64,000 bases of DNA from an uncultured Succinivibrionaceae bacterium. GTDB lineage: Bacteria > Pseudomonadota > Gammaproteobacteria > Enterobacterales > Succinivibrionaceae. The notes beneath the pieces were generated by a model. It was not told the origin of the DNA, made no database searches, and was given only the letters and a program-made list of their open reading frames with translations. Each line of letters starts with the position of its first letter. The stretch's first letter is position 1. The stretch is taken from contig CALXOV010000039.1 of NCBI GenBank assembly GCA_944390105.1, forward strand, positions 62,001 to 126,000, read 5' to 3'. Of the stretch, positions 17,425 through 27,239 are shown piece after piece. The position numbers and the translations under genes are program-made.

Positions 17425-19548
17425 ATGAAATTTGATTTTGAACCTTATAAGTTTGAACTGCTGTATCGCCCTCTATACGAATTCAGGATAGCCTTTGTCT
17501 GGGCTTTGTGCGCTGCAGCAAGCTACGCCTGCGGACTTGTCGTTTTCAGTTTTCCGCAGAAAGTGCTGCTGATTCAGTCAGCGCTGTGCTCCGGTATGGC
17601 GCTGCTGTTTCTGGCTAAAGGCTGGAACCTCTATAAAATTCATCAAAGCCTCTACGGCAGCAAACTGCAGCTGGTGCCTTTAGATCAATTCATCGATAAG
17701 GCCAAGCCGTTCATTAAAGAAGACTGCATTTGGCTGGGTGAAGGCTTCAGGTGGACGCCGGAGCAGACGCAAAGAGCTTACGAAATGTTTAAGCTCAAAT
17801 GGTCTGAGATGTCAGAGTATGAGGCATTAAGCTCCAGACTGCAGCGCAGGCTGAAGCGCGCCGGCAATACTGTCAGCAAGCTTAAAGCAGGCTCTCATTC
17901 TGAAGGTTTGCTGTTTAAGACGCACTGTGCCTTAAGCTTTGTCCGCGATTTTGTCAAACCGTTAAAACCGCAGCCGGTAATGGGACAGCGCTGGATACAC
18001 GGGCTTAGCACCAAGCACGAGCAGATAGCTGTTCCGGCCTCTTGGTTTAACGGCCATCTTTTGATCTTAGGCACTACCGGCTCTGGTAAAACACGTCTTG
18101 CCGATCTCCTGAATACGCAGGCTATCATGCGCGGAGAAGCGCTGGTGATTATTGATCCTAAAGGCGATACCGAAATGCGCGACAACGCCAAAAAAGCCTG
18201 TGATGCTTACCGCAAATACTGCCTTGACAACGGCCTGCCTGATCCAGGGGAAAGGTTCTATTTCTTTCACCCGGCATACCCCGAAGAATCCGTGCGGCTG
18301 AACCTGTTGGCAAACAGTTCGCGTGATACTGATATTTCAACGCGCATAACCAATCTTATTCCATCGGCAAACGGCGGTTTTGATCCGTTTACGGCCTTCG
18401 GCTGGATGTCTATCAACGCCATCGTACAGGCGCTGCTGTTCGTGGGTGAGAACCCTACCATCAACAGCATCAAGATGCATCTTTTGGACAGCATGGAAAA
18501 GCTCACCGACCGTGCTGTAGATGCGTTCTGCCATTTGTCTGATCAAGAAGAAAAAGATGCTAAGGGAGCATTGAGCCATCCGGCCTATGACAATCTGGTG
18601 CGCTCAGGGGCGCGAAAACTCAAAAAAGTGACGCCGGAAATGCTGTGCAGCATTAAATGCGATATTTTCAACGAATACTACGCAAAGGCTAAAGATGCGA
18701 CCAACATTGCCGCTTTGGTCAAGCTGCGCAATCATCCGCGTGAGCACTTTGCCAAAATGATTAACAACATGCTCCCGCTTTTAGATATGCTTACGGTTGG
18801 CACTTTGGGCACCATGCTTTCTATGTCGCCGGGCGATGATCCGCTGATGGAGCGGCGCACCATCAACACTCTGGATATTCTGGATCGCAAAGGCGTGCTG
18901 TACATCGGCCTCGATTCTCTGTCTGACAAACAGGTAGGAACGGCAATAGGCTCTTTGGCGCTGTCTGATATAGCCGCATCCGCCGGCACTCTTTACAATT
19001 ACCGCAAGGAACGCCCGCCGGTTAATGTGTTTGTAGATGAAGCCTCTGAGTGCGTGAATGACAGCTTTATTCAGATCTTAAATAAAGGACGCGGGGCCGG
19101 TTATCGTCTCATGGTAGCCACCCAGACGATTTCGGACTTTGTAGCTGCTTTAGGCTCAGATGCCAAGGAGGAAATGGTTTTAGGCAACGTCAATAACGTC
19201 ATTGCGCTGCGCACCAAAAATCCGACCTCGCAGGAATTTTTATGCAATGACTTGCCCTCTACGGTGATAAGGCAGCTGGTTCATTCGCAAGGCATCAACT
19301 CACTTACTACCCAGCCGCTGCTGCACGGAGCCTCGCAGTCTGAACAGTTAAAAGAAACGGAGGCTCCCCTGATCGCTCCGCAGCTTTTCGGTCTGCTGCC
19401 GAATTTAGAGTACATAGGCATTTTCGCCGGCGGCAATGTAGTCAAAGGCAAGCTGCCGATCATCGTTTCGGGCAGTGCTGAAAAGAAACAACAGCAAATT
19501 AAAGAAAAAACCGGAGATTACGAGGTTAAATTTGATATTGATGAATAG
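17425..19548 (+). CDS. traD: type IV coupling protein TraD
   Basis: A 707-aa VirD4/TraD ATPase that links the relaxosome to the secretion channel. Two N-terminal membrane segments (about 22-45 and 52-70) anchor it. Walker A is GTTGSGKT (216-223), Walker B is VNVFVDEAS with D538-E539, and VATQTISDF is the usual downstream motif. The ATP-binding core is hexameric in the family. It follows traI, as in SXT-like elements. The stop overlaps the putative start of the next gene. Confidence 0.95.
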   Translation: MKFDFEPYKFELLYRPLYEFRIAFVWALCAAASYACGLVVFSFPQKVLLIQSALCSGMALLFLAKGWNLYKIHQSLYGSKLQLVPLDQFIDKAKPFIKEDCIWLGEGFRWTPEQTQRAYEMFKLKWSEMSEYEALSSRLQRRLKRAGNTVSKLKAGSHSEGLLFKTHCALSFVRDFVKPLKPQPVMGQRWIHGLSTKHEQIAVPASWFNGHLLILGTTGSGKTRLADLLNTQAIMRGEALVIIDPKGDTEMRDNAKKACDAYRKYCLDNGLPDPGERFYFFHPAYPEESVRLNLLANSSRDTDISTRITNLIPSANGGFDPFTAFGWMSINAIVQALLFVGENPTINSIKMHLLDSMEKLTDRAVDAFCHLSDQEEKDAKGALSHPAYDNLVRSGARKLKKVTPEMLCSIKCDIFNEYYAKAKDATNIAALVKLRNHPREHFAKMINNMLPLLDMLTVGTLGTMLSMSPGDDPLMERRTINTLDILDRKGVLYIGLDSLSDKQVGTAIGSLALSDIAASAGTLYNYRKERPPVNVFVDEASECVNDSFIQILNKGRGAGYRLMVATQTISDFVAALGSDAKEEMVLGNVNNVIALRTKNPTSQEFLCNDLPSTVIRQLVHSQGINSLTTQPLLHGASQSEQLKETEAPLIAPQLFGLLPNLEYIGIFAGGNVVKGKLPIIVSGSAEKKQQQIKEKTGDYEVKFDIDE

Positions 19549-20206
19549 GGCGGCTGATTGTTATTTATGGAAATTTGTTATGGCAAACAATGAAATTTAC
19601 AGTGTGAGTGACGCTGTACTGGATTCTCTTTTCGATACGCTGCACAAGTTAAGCCCGGAGCTTATTCCCTCTTTGGAAGATCTTCTGACTTCATGTCCTC
19701 AGCTGCGCTCAGTGCTGCGCCGCTGTGTACTGCTGCTGTCTGAAAACCTGCGCGATAAGGCCGAGCATTTCCCGCTTTGCCATATAGCGATTGCATCAGC
19801 CTTAAAGCAGTATGCATCCTGCCGTCCTCATAAAAGTACGGAGCAGTTTAATGTACGGCTGGACAGATCAAATCATGAGGTTTGGACTTTTACTGACATA
19901 TTGGCGCTGCAGATCATGCGCTTGTGCGCAGTGCAGGTTACAGCTCGCACTTGGAGCTGGAATATTGAAGATGCCTTCGGCTGCAAAGATTATCTTTTCA
20001 GACATTTGGTAACCTCAGGTGATGATGCGGATGTCAGCGAATATCAGATTAAAGATCCGGGAAAACTGCATAATGACATTATGCGCGTGCTGCTTACAGA
20101 ACGGGTTTTAAGGAATATGGAGCTGCATATGCCTAAAACTGCAGAGCAGGCCGAACCGCTGCAGAAAGGCAGAACAGTTATTCCGACGTTTACAATCGTG
20201 CATTAA
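19541..20206 (+). CDS. unknown protein between traD and the DUF4400 gene
   Basis: About 221 aa from the ATG at 19541, which overlaps the traD stop; an ATG at 19580 (MANNEIYSVSD) is an equally plausible start. No signal peptide, mostly helical, several Cys and His. I recognise no domain. It lies in a tight traD-x-DUF4400 operon, so it probably serves transfer. SXT-type elements usually have the DUF4400 gene directly after traD, so this gene is extra relative to that layout as I know it. Confidence 0.72.
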   Translation: MNRAADCYLWKFVMANNEIYSVSDAVLDSLFDTLHKLSPELIPSLEDLLTSCPQLRSVLRRCVLLLSENLRDKAEHFPLCHIAIASALKQYASCRPHKSTEQFNVRLDRSNHEVWTFTDILALQIMRLCAVQVTARTWSWNIEDAFGCKDYLFRHLVTSGDDADVSEYQIKDPGKLHNDIMRVLLTERVLRNMELHMPKTAEQAEPLQKGRTVIPTFTIVH

Positions 20207-20220
20207 GAGGCGTACCTGCC

Positions 20221-20856
20221 ATGCTCAGCCCCAAATATCTCAAGTACTGCACGCTGGTGTTTGTATTGGAAGTACTGCTGCTTGCGGTTTTCTCCTCGCC
20301 TAACTATATTTTGAAGGTAATGGCGATTGAAGGCGTCAACATTGAGGATGCTTTAGGTCCGGAAACGCTGCGCCGCATTGATGCGGATGCCTCTGAGACT
20401 TTCAGTGCGCTGTTTGTGGACTCAGGCGCTTATGCCGGAGTATGGCATACATTCATTCCGACTCCCGATGAGCGCAATGCCTCCGAGGGCATTGAAACGA
20501 TGGCATCAGGCTTGTTTGCGTGGGTCGATGATCGCTTAACCGCCTGCATGATCCTGCTGTTTCAGATGGTAGAAAGACTGGAGCTGATGAAGTTGTGGCT
20601 GCCGTTTTCGTTTTTTGTCGTTTTGGGCGCGTGTTATACCGGCATGACGCTTAGACACATAAAGCAGGGAAATTTTGCCTTTGCCTCGCCGACGGTCCAC
20701 CGGCTGTCGCTGCGGATCATACTGGTAATGCTGACGCTGCTTCCTATATTTCTCATGCTGCCGCTGCCGATCTCGCCGTACATTTATCCCATCATGTACA
20801 CCATAACGGCATTTATGATCCAGGCGATCATTGCCAATATCGCTAAGCGTCTATAA
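20221..20856 (+). CDS. DUF4400 membrane protein (TraJ-like of SXT/IncA/C elements)
   Basis: A 211-aa inner-membrane protein with an N-terminal membrane segment (about 8-28), a soluble loop with WHTFIP, and three C-terminal segments (about 123-143, 160-182, 190-207). The FASPTVHRLSLRI motif before the third segment is typical of the DUF4400 family that follows traD in MobH elements. Role unknown; needed or helpful for transfer by position. AGAGG precedes the ATG. The next 287 bp hold no gene. Confidence 0.82.
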   Translation: MLSPKYLKYCTLVFVLEVLLLAVFSSPNYILKVMAIEGVNIEDALGPETLRRIDADASETFSALFVDSGAYAGVWHTFIPTPDERNASEGIETMASGLFAWVDDRLTACMILLFQMVERLELMKLWLPFSFFVVLGACYTGMTLRHIKQGNFAFASPTVHRLSLRIILVMLTLLPIFLMLPLPISPYIYPIMYTITAFMIQAIIANIAKRL

Positions 20857-21143
20857 ATTCTGAATCGGGAAAAGCAGAAAAATATAAAGCTGCTGCGTCA
20901 GGGCAGCTGCTAATACAGCTTATTATGAAATTACTAAAACAGCGCTCAAAACTATAATCGTCAAGTCAAGGCTCCTTCCTTCTTTGGAAATGATCTTCTA
21001 ACTTTACTTTTTGTGCCCGACAGTAAGGCGTGGATAACGGCTAGGAGATCGTTCTTATTTTATGACTAAGCTAAAATTAAAATCCGGTTACAGACCGTAA
21101 AATAACGCCTATTGAGTTTATATTCAGATAGGGAAAAGAGCAG

Positions 21144-22868
21144 ATGTCAAAACTTTCGATAGAGCAAAAGACCATACGTGAGTTGCTGACCGACAAACGA
21201 TCTAATTTTCTGATCCCGGATTACCAGCGTCCTTATGCCTGGACAGAGGACGAGTGCGATACCTTATGGGACGATCTCTTTGCCTTTTGTTTCCCTGACT
21301 GCGACTACACTAAGTTTGACCGTGACTCAGAGTATTTCTTAGGTCCGATTGTTACATATCAGAACAAGCAGAGTAAATTGGAAATCATCGATGGTCAGCA
21401 GCGTCTTACTACCATCCTACTGCTGTTGCGTGCTTTCTATGATAAGTTTGAACTTATGCTGGATGAACAGTCCAAAAGTCTGCGCCACAACATCTCTATG
21501 TGCGTGTGGAAGTTTGACGAGTTTGATCGCCCTGATCTGCAGCAACTCAAAATTGATTCCGAGGTAGCCTCCGATGATGATAAGCAGAGCTTTTTGGATA
21601 TTTTGCGCACAGGAAAAGCTGAAGACAGTAAAAGTAATTATGCCAAGAACTTCTGCTACTTTCAGCAGCGCCTTGAAGATCTGCTGCAGCACTATCCGAC
21701 CTTTATAGTTTATTTTGCTACACGAATCTTAAATAACGTGATCTTACTGCCAATAGAGGCTGAGTCTCAGGATACGGCTCTGCGAATATTTTCTACCTTA
21801 AATGATCGCGGTTTGCCGCTTTCCGACGCCGACATTTTCAAATCCAAGCTTTACGGCTTCTACTCTGATCGCGGGTACAAGGAGGATTTCATCAATCGCT
21901 GGAAAGCACTTGAGGCTCTTACAAAAGAGATATTTCCTAATGCTCGCAGCGGTCCTATGGTGGAGCTATTTACTCAGTACATGTACTACAAGCGGGCTAA
22001 AAACGGGATTGTCGGCACTTCTACACCAGCTTTGCGTGTGTTTTTTGAGGGCGGAAACAATTATCAGCTGCTGAGCTCAGATAAAATAATGCCGGATTTA
22101 GAAGCTCTAGCACACTTTTGGGAACGGCTGATACTGCAGGACGGATTGTCTGAAAAGATGCAAAAGCAGCTTTTTGTTCTCAAATATGCTCCCAACAGTA
22201 TGTGGACGTATCTTACCAGCGTTTATTTCTTTGCCTGTCGGGATGCTTCCAATCATATTGAAGATGCTAAGCTGGAGCAATTCCTTGACAAAATTACTGC
22301 CTTCATTTTCGCTTATACACTGCTGCGAACTACTGTAAGTGCGCTCCGTGCTCCTATCTATCCTGAAATGAACGCCCTTGTCAAAACCAAGGAAATCACT
22401 TTTGCCAAAAATAAATTCAATCGGACGCAACTTGAGAATGCTTTTGCTAATTTCACGTTCAGTAACAGCAGACCGATCACCCGTTCTCTGCTGACATGGT
22501 GGGCCATGCGTAATCCACAGCAGCATGTTCTTGATCCTGAAAGTCCTTTCGATATTGAGCACATTTATGCTGCAAGACGCAAGGAAGTTAATCCCTTAAA
22601 GAAAAAGTCTAACTTTGAGTCATTAGGCAATAAATCCATATTAGAGCGACGTATCAATATTCGTGCCTCAGACTATCGTTTTGAAGATAAGATCAAGATC
22701 TATTTAGGCATAAGCGGTGGATATAAAACCAAGATTGCTGAATTGCAGGCATTGGCTTCACAGCCTGAGCCGCACTTTACCGAAGAAGATATTGAGCAGC
22801 GAACCAAGTCCATAGTGTCAGGCTTTATGGACTATCTTACGGAAAATCAGCTGCTGTCGTCAGACTAA
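21144..22868 (+). CDS. DUF262/DUF1524 protein (GmrSD-like type IV restriction nuclease)
   Basis: A 574-aa single-chain protein. The N-terminal DUF262 domain has PDYQRPYAW (about 24-32) and IDGQQRLTT (82-90), the ParB/sulfiredoxin-like nucleotide-binding motif of GmrS. The C-terminal DUF1524 domain has a His-Me finger nuclease signature: IEH (471-473) and GNKS with N496. Proteins of this type cleave modified (for example glucosylated) DNA or otherwise act against phage. It sits alone between the DUF4400 gene and traL with its own promoter region. This matches the hotspot between s043 and traL of SXT ICEs, so it is cargo. GGGAAAAGAG precedes the ATG. Confidence 0.88.
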   Translation: MSKLSIEQKTIRELLTDKRSNFLIPDYQRPYAWTEDECDTLWDDLFAFCFPDCDYTKFDRDSEYFLGPIVTYQNKQSKLEIIDGQQRLTTILLLLRAFYDKFELMLDEQSKSLRHNISMCVWKFDEFDRPDLQQLKIDSEVASDDDKQSFLDILRTGKAEDSKSNYAKNFCYFQQRLEDLLQHYPTFIVYFATRILNNVILLPIEAESQDTALRIFSTLNDRGLPLSDADIFKSKLYGFYSDRGYKEDFINRWKALEALTKEIFPNARSGPMVELFTQYMYYKRAKNGIVGTSTPALRVFFEGGNNYQLLSSDKIMPDLEALAHFWERLILQDGLSEKMQKQLFVLKYAPNSMWTYLTSVYFFACRDASNHIEDAKLEQFLDKITAFIFAYTLLRTTVSALRAPIYPEMNALVKTKEITFAKNKFNRTQLENAFANFTFSNSRPITRSLLTWWAMRNPQQHVLDPESPFDIEHIYAARRKEVNPLKKKSNFESLGNKSILERRINIRASDYRFEDKIKIYLGISGGYKTKIAELQALASQPEPHFTEEDIEQRTKSIVSGFMDYLTENQLLSSD

Positions 22869-22872
22869 ACCA

Positions 22873-22890
22873 CGGGCAAGATCTTGCCCG
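22873..22890. terminator. hairpin after the DUF262 gene
   Basis: Perfect CGGGCAAG / CTTGCCCG stem with a 2-nt centre. No T-run, so termination is only probable. Confidence 0.45.
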
Positions 22891-23007
22891 GTATCTGCTA
22901 TCTGCGGACAGGAAGATTAGCTGTGTGTTTACTTAATTGCTAATAAACAGCAGATCAGAGCTGAGGCTTTATTAAGAAGGAGGCTGTTTTTCCTCGCCGC
23001 TCAAGGA

Positions 23008-23050
23008 TGCCCCAAATCCCGCCCTGCATAAACTTCAATTTTTAGACAAT
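23008..23050 (+). promoter_or_regulatory. activator box and -10 for the traL operon
   Basis: TGCCCC (23008-23013), 31 bp, GACAAT (23045-23050). Likely promoter of traL-E-K-B. Confidence 0.68.
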
Positions 23051-23080
23051 GCACCCTCGAAAACAGCTGACGAGGTCTGC

Positions 23081-23365
23081 ATGAAACCTACACAAATTCC
23101 CACTCATCACGATGATCCGCAGTGGATCATCATCTGGCCGATAGATGAGCTGCTGCCGATTGTGGCCTGCGGCTGCGTCGGCATTCTCTTTTCCCAAGCG
23201 GCCATTATGCTGCTTATCGGATACTTTGTGTCCCGAGCTTACCATCGCGCTAAGGCAACCAAGCCTAACGGTTTTGTCGAGCACTGGGCTTATTCAAAGG
23301 GGATCAGCTTCTGCCGCAGCAAGACCATGAAAAATACTTTTAATCGACACTTTATACCGGATTGA
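23081..23365 (+). CDS. traL: pilus assembly protein TraL
   Basis: A 94-aa VirB3-like inner-membrane protein of the F-type secretion system. A long hydrophobic stretch (about 23-55) is preceded by the conserved DDPQWIIIWPIDELLP-type N-terminus. GAGG is 6 nt before the ATG. It opens the traLEKBVA series and overlaps the upstream edge of traE's ribosome site. Length matches F TraL (91 aa). Confidence 0.92.
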   Translation: MKPTQIPTHHDDPQWIIIWPIDELLPIVACGCVGILFSQAAIMLLIGYFVSRAYHRAKATKPNGFVEHWAYSKGISFCRSKTMKNTFNRHFIPD

Positions 23366-23376
23366 CGGAGCGGTTT

Positions 23377-24000
23377 ATGGATCTGAGAAATTGGAAACAG
23401 CATTACCGTTCGCTTAAAACTGAAGCCGGTTTATCGCGTATTGCGCTTGCAGGCAGCGGACTTGCTTTGGCAGTACTGGCCTTTATGGCCTTAAATCAGG
23501 AAAAGATTGTGGTAATTCAGCCGTGGACTTTACAGCGCGCCGGCTGGGTAGGGCAGGAAAGCGCCTCACAGAGCTATAAGGAGGCATGGGGGCTTGCTCT
23601 GGCGCAGATGCTGGGCAACGTCAATGCCGGCAACCTGAAATTCATCTCAGAGCGCTTAGGACCGCTGCTGCCTTTGGAAATTTATCAGGATTACATGACC
23701 ACGCTGACAGCGCAGGCAGCGCAGCTTGAAGAAAACCGCATCACTACGCGCTTTGAACCTTCAAGGATTGTTTATGAAAAGTCTTCTGACAAGGTTTTTG
23801 TTTACGGCAAGTACTACACCAAATCGCCGGGTATTAAAGAGCAGAAATCCGAGCGCACCTATGAATTTGTAATCGGTATGGATGCCTATCTGCCGCAGGT
23901 GCTGTCCATTGATACCTACGAGGACGAGCCGCGCACGGAAAGACGCTTGGAAATGCTAAGACGCAGAGCGGAAAACGCAAAGGATCATAAGAAGGATTAA
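23377..24000 (+). CDS. traE: pilus assembly protein TraE
   Basis: A 207-aa VirB8-like protein with one N-terminal membrane segment (about 20-40) and a periplasmic domain. I chose the ATG at 23377 because GGAG (23367-23370) is 6 nt away; an upstream TTG at 23362 overlaps traL. Residues around RAGWVGQE..SYKEAWGLALAQMLGNV are typical of TraE. It is a scaffold of the mating channel and follows TraL as in F. Confidence 0.92.
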   Translation: MDLRNWKQHYRSLKTEAGLSRIALAGSGLALAVLAFMALNQEKIVVIQPWTLQRAGWVGQESASQSYKEAWGLALAQMLGNVNAGNLKFISERLGPLLPLEIYQDYMTTLTAQAAQLEENRITTRFEPSRIVYEKSSDKVFVYGKYYTKSPGIKEQKSERTYEFVIGMDAYLPQVLSIDTYEDEPRTERRLEMLRRRAENAKDHKKD

Positions 24001-24005
24001 TCAAG

Positions 24006-25085
24006 ATGTTAAATAAAAAAAGCCTGAATCTGCTGGCAGCCGCGATCATTCCGCTGCTTGCGGTATCGGCTGTTTCTTACGCAGTGGACGGCGAAAGAGC
24101 GCCTTTGACCTCTACTCAGCCTGCTGTTATCACCCTGCCTCCGGCTGTTTCAGCGGTATCTGTAGATCCGGCTTTAGCCGCTGCGCAGGATCCTAAAAAT
24201 CAGGAAATTGCCGAATTAAACGCTAAAGTAAAAAGCCTGCAGGATGAACTGAAAAAAGCTCGCGAAGCCATGGGCGTGTCGCCTGACAAAATCCCCGCAG
24301 TGCCCAGTAAAGTGGTTACTGCAGGCGTTCCTGAATACCAAACCCAGCAAAGCAACGATCTCACGGTAACTCCGGGAGTCAATCAGATTGTGACCATTGC
24401 TGTAGGACATACCAACAGACTGATTACGCCGTTTTCCCATCCTCAGGTTTCATCAGCCACGTTATCCGGCGGCGATGCTGCCGGAACCGGCGGTGAAGTG
24501 AGCATTAAGGATAATGTGGTTTATATCAGCACCAACAAGGTAGTGCCTATTTCAATGTTTATCATTGATAAAGGCAATGAAAACGTCGCTATTTCTCTTA
24601 CCCTGCTGCCGCGCAAGATCCCTTCGCGGGAAGTACATCTGACGCTGAACACCCAGGATCTGCAGACCGTGTACGGCTCATCTGAAGCTGAAAAATGGGA
24701 AAAGAGCCAGCCTTATGTTTCCGGTATTAAAAAGGCGCTGCGGGAAATAGCCCTGCAGCGTGTACCTGGCGGCTATCAGCTCACCTCAATTCCTAAGAAC
24801 TATGCCTTGCCTTCATGCTCTGCCCAGGGCTTTCGCGTAGATTTCAGCAAAGGGCAGCTGATGGCAGGATCTAAGCTGCACTACATAGTAGGCAAAGTCA
24901 CCAATGTTTCGGCGCATACTTTGGAGTTTCGGGAATCCTCCTGCGCAAACTATGACATTGCTGCAGTAGCGCTGTGGCCTTACAACATGCTGGAGCCAGG
25001 GCAGTCATCTGAAATCTACGTTGTACGGCACGCACCCGGCAGACAGGAAATGCAGCAGGTACGCACTTCGGTTTTAGCTAAGTAG
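24006..25085 (+). CDS. traK: secretin-like protein TraK
   Basis: A 359-aa periplasmic/outer-membrane protein with a signal peptide (cleavage after SYA, about 26), a coiled segment (about 62-85) and the TraK core starting at LTVTPGVNQIVTIAVGHTNRLITPF. It is VirB9-like and forms the outer-membrane core with TraV and TraB. Longer than F TraK (242 aa), as in SXT-like systems. Lies between traE and traB with tight spacing. Confidence 0.93.
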   Translation: MLNKKSLNLLAAAIIPLLAVSAVSYAVDGERAPLTSTQPAVITLPPAVSAVSVDPALAAAQDPKNQEIAELNAKVKSLQDELKKAREAMGVSPDKIPAVPSKVVTAGVPEYQTQQSNDLTVTPGVNQIVTIAVGHTNRLITPFSHPQVSSATLSGGDAAGTGGEVSIKDNVVYISTNKVVPISMFIIDKGNENVAISLTLLPRKIPSREVHLTLNTQDLQTVYGSSEAEKWEKSQPYVSGIKKALREIALQRVPGGYQLTSIPKNYALPSCSAQGFRVDFSKGQLMAGSKLHYIVGKVTNVSAHTLEFRESSCANYDIAAVALWPYNMLEPGQSSEIYVVRHAPGRQEMQQVRTSVLAK

Positions 25086-25093
25086 GGACACTT

Positions 25094-26623
25094 ATGGCAA
25101 ACGAACAGAATCAGAATCCGCAGCAGCGCCGCAAATCGACTTTTCTTGACAAGCTGTCCCCGCAGCAGCGCAAATGGGTCACGGTAGGATCGGTGATAGC
25201 CATTGCGGTGCTGGGCGTGTATATGCTGACGCAGGAAGACAAGCCGCGCACCCGCAATAACGAAGTTACTAATGTATTAACCGACGTCTCATCCCGCGAC
25301 ATGGGTATTGACTCGCTCTTGGCGCAGATCAAGATCTCCAATGACAACGTGCAGAAGCTGGAACGGGAAATCAGCAAACTGCGCAAAGAGCAGGAAATGA
25401 CGCGCTCTGAGAGTTCAGAAAACCGCAGAGCAATAAGCCGCGTGTCTAAGCTCGAAAAAGACTTTACGGCTGCATCTCAGGATTTAAGCAGCAGAATTGA
25501 AGTCTTAAGCCAGAATTTAACTCGCGCCAATGAGGAGAACGCAGAGCTGAGGCGGCGCTTAGAAGGCGTAGGTTATGCTCCGCCGGCAGCGCAAGGGGGG
25601 CAGTCAGGCGGCGCTCCTCAGATTTCAGGAAACGGACAAACTTCAGCAGATGACAGCGGCTCCGGGCCTTCCAGCGGCCTGAACTCAAACCGGCCGTCAT
25701 TTGATGAAATGTCCAAGAATTTCAAGCGTCCGGCTAAGCCTGACTTTTTAACCCAGCCGATTGATCTGAACGATCCGGAAAAGCTCTATGCGCAGGCCCC
25801 TCTGCCTGCGGCAGCGAGCGCTGTTACGACCGAGGATGGGACAGTTCTGCCGTCGGCAACACTTACCACCAATTTCATCAGCGCAGCAGATCCGGAAGAT
25901 GATTCATCCCAGTATGAAATGCCGGAACCGGAAATGTTTATCCCGGCAGGATCCATGCTCAAAGGCGTGCTGCTTGCAGGTCTGGATGCTCCTACCGGCA
26001 ATGAAGCCCGTAAAGATCCGTTCCCGGTGAATGTAAGGATTCAGCAGGATGCCATTATGCCTAACGGCTGGCGCGCTGACTTAAAAGAGTGCTTTCTCTT
26101 GATGTCCGGCTACGGCGATATGTCATCAGAGCGAGCACTGCTGCGCGGTGAGACGCTCTCCTGCATTAAAGAAGATGGAGCAATCATACAGGCAAAGCTG
26201 CCCTCTTATGCCGCAGGTGAAGACGGTAAAGCCGGATTGCGCGGTCGTCTGGTGTCCAAGACCGGATCTATTCTTGCCAAGACTTTGCTTGCCGGTTTTG
26301 CCTCGGGCGTCTCTGAGGCATTCGACGTGAATATGACACCTACGATCAATACTTCATCGGACGGTACGGTGAGCTATGAGCAGGTTTATGCCCCGGAGGC
26401 TTTCCAGGGAGCAGCCATTTCAGGCGTATCCAACGCTTTAGATCGCTTAGCCGACTATTACATGTCTATGGCTGAAGAAATGTTTCCCATCATTGAAATA
26501 GACGGCGGACGAGAGGTAACGGTGATTGTGTCCAACGGAGCCACCCTAACCAAAGTCAGAGAAGCTGACGGCTCTGCGGTCAAGAAGCAGAATGTCATTA
26601 CAGACACGGCTCCTGCACAATGA
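25094..26623 (+). CDS. traB: TraB, VirB10-like core complex protein
   Basis: A 509-aa protein with one membrane segment (29-46), a coiled coil (about 75-150), a Gly/Ser/Pro-rich linker (about 160-220) and a C-terminal VirB10/TrbI-type beta-barrel domain (VLLAGLDAPT..PFPVNVRIQQDAIMPNGWR). It spans the envelope and gates the channel. The traV promoter box begins 1 bp after its stop. Confidence 0.94.
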   Translation: MANEQNQNPQQRRKSTFLDKLSPQQRKWVTVGSVIAIAVLGVYMLTQEDKPRTRNNEVTNVLTDVSSRDMGIDSLLAQIKISNDNVQKLEREISKLRKEQEMTRSESSENRRAISRVSKLEKDFTAASQDLSSRIEVLSQNLTRANEENAELRRRLEGVGYAPPAAQGGQSGGAPQISGNGQTSADDSGSGPSSGLNSNRPSFDEMSKNFKRPAKPDFLTQPIDLNDPEKLYAQAPLPAAASAVTTEDGTVLPSATLTTNFISAADPEDDSSQYEMPEPEMFIPAGSMLKGVLLAGLDAPTGNEARKDPFPVNVRIQQDAIMPNGWRADLKECFLLMSGYGDMSSERALLRGETLSCIKEDGAIIQAKLPSYAAGEDGKAGLRGRLVSKTGSILAKTLLAGFASGVSEAFDVNMTPTINTSSDGTVSYEQVYAPEAFQGAAISGVSNALDRLADYYMSMAEEMFPIIEIDGGREVTVIVSNGATLTKVREADGSAVKKQNVITDTAPAQ

Positions 26624-26624
26624 T

Positions 26625-26667
26625 TGCCCCAAAAACCGATGTTTTCAGAACCGTACATTTTTACACT
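26625..26667 (+). promoter_or_regulatory. activator box and -10 for traV
   Basis: TGCCCC (26625-26630), 31 bp, TACACT (26662-26667). The start of traV lies 28 bp further on. Confidence 0.62.
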
Positions 26668-26694
26668 AAGCGCAGTCAATCAGGACGTTGAAGC

Positions 26695-27216
26695 ATGAAC
26701 AGAATTTTAACTACACAGAGCACTGCGGCCGCGCTGCTGGCCGGCAGTTTTCTGCTGATGCAGGGCTGTTCCAGTCTCGGCATCGGTGAAGATGAATTTT
26801 CCTGTCCGGGCAAACCCGGCGGGGCGCAGTGCAAAAGCTCATGGGAGCTGTATCAGATGACCAACAACGGAGCTGTCCCGGCTTCGATGAAGGCAGATGA
26901 CGCAGAAAAGGAGAGTGCTGAAACTGCCGCGCAAGGAGGAGTGAATGAAGATTATGTAAACAGCAGTGATGCGGATTTTATCGTAGAAAACTATGTGGCT
27001 CCGCGTCTGCCGGATCGTCCGGTGCCGGTACGAACCCCGTCGCAGGTTATGCGCATCTGGATAGCACCGTATGATGATACCGACGGCGATTTCATCGTTT
27101 CAGGATATGCCTATACCGAAATTGAGCCGCGCAGATGGACTTTAGGCGTAGCAGATACGAACTCAGCAGCCGGGCGGGTTTTTGAGCCGCTCAAAGCTGA
27201 AAAAACAACCCCTTAA
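26695..27216 (+). CDS. traV: outer-membrane lipoprotein TraV
   Basis: A 173-aa lipoprotein (lipobox LMQGC, Cys at 25) with the conserved FSCPGKPGGAQCKSSWELYQMTN block of F-type TraV. VirB7-like; it stabilises the outer-membrane core formed with TraK and TraB. The C-terminus (RVWIAPYDDTDGDFIVSGY-like) matches longer TraV forms. It follows traB after its own activator box. Confidence 0.92.
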   Translation: MNRILTTQSTAAALLAGSFLLMQGCSSLGIGEDEFSCPGKPGGAQCKSSWELYQMTNNGAVPASMKADDAEKESAETAAQGGVNEDYVNSSDADFIVENYVAPRLPDRPVPVRTPSQVMRIWIAPYDDTDGDFIVSGYAYTEIEPRRWTLGVADTNSAAGRVFEPLKAEKTTP

Positions 27217-27239
27217 TTTTATAAAAACAGGAAAATTGT

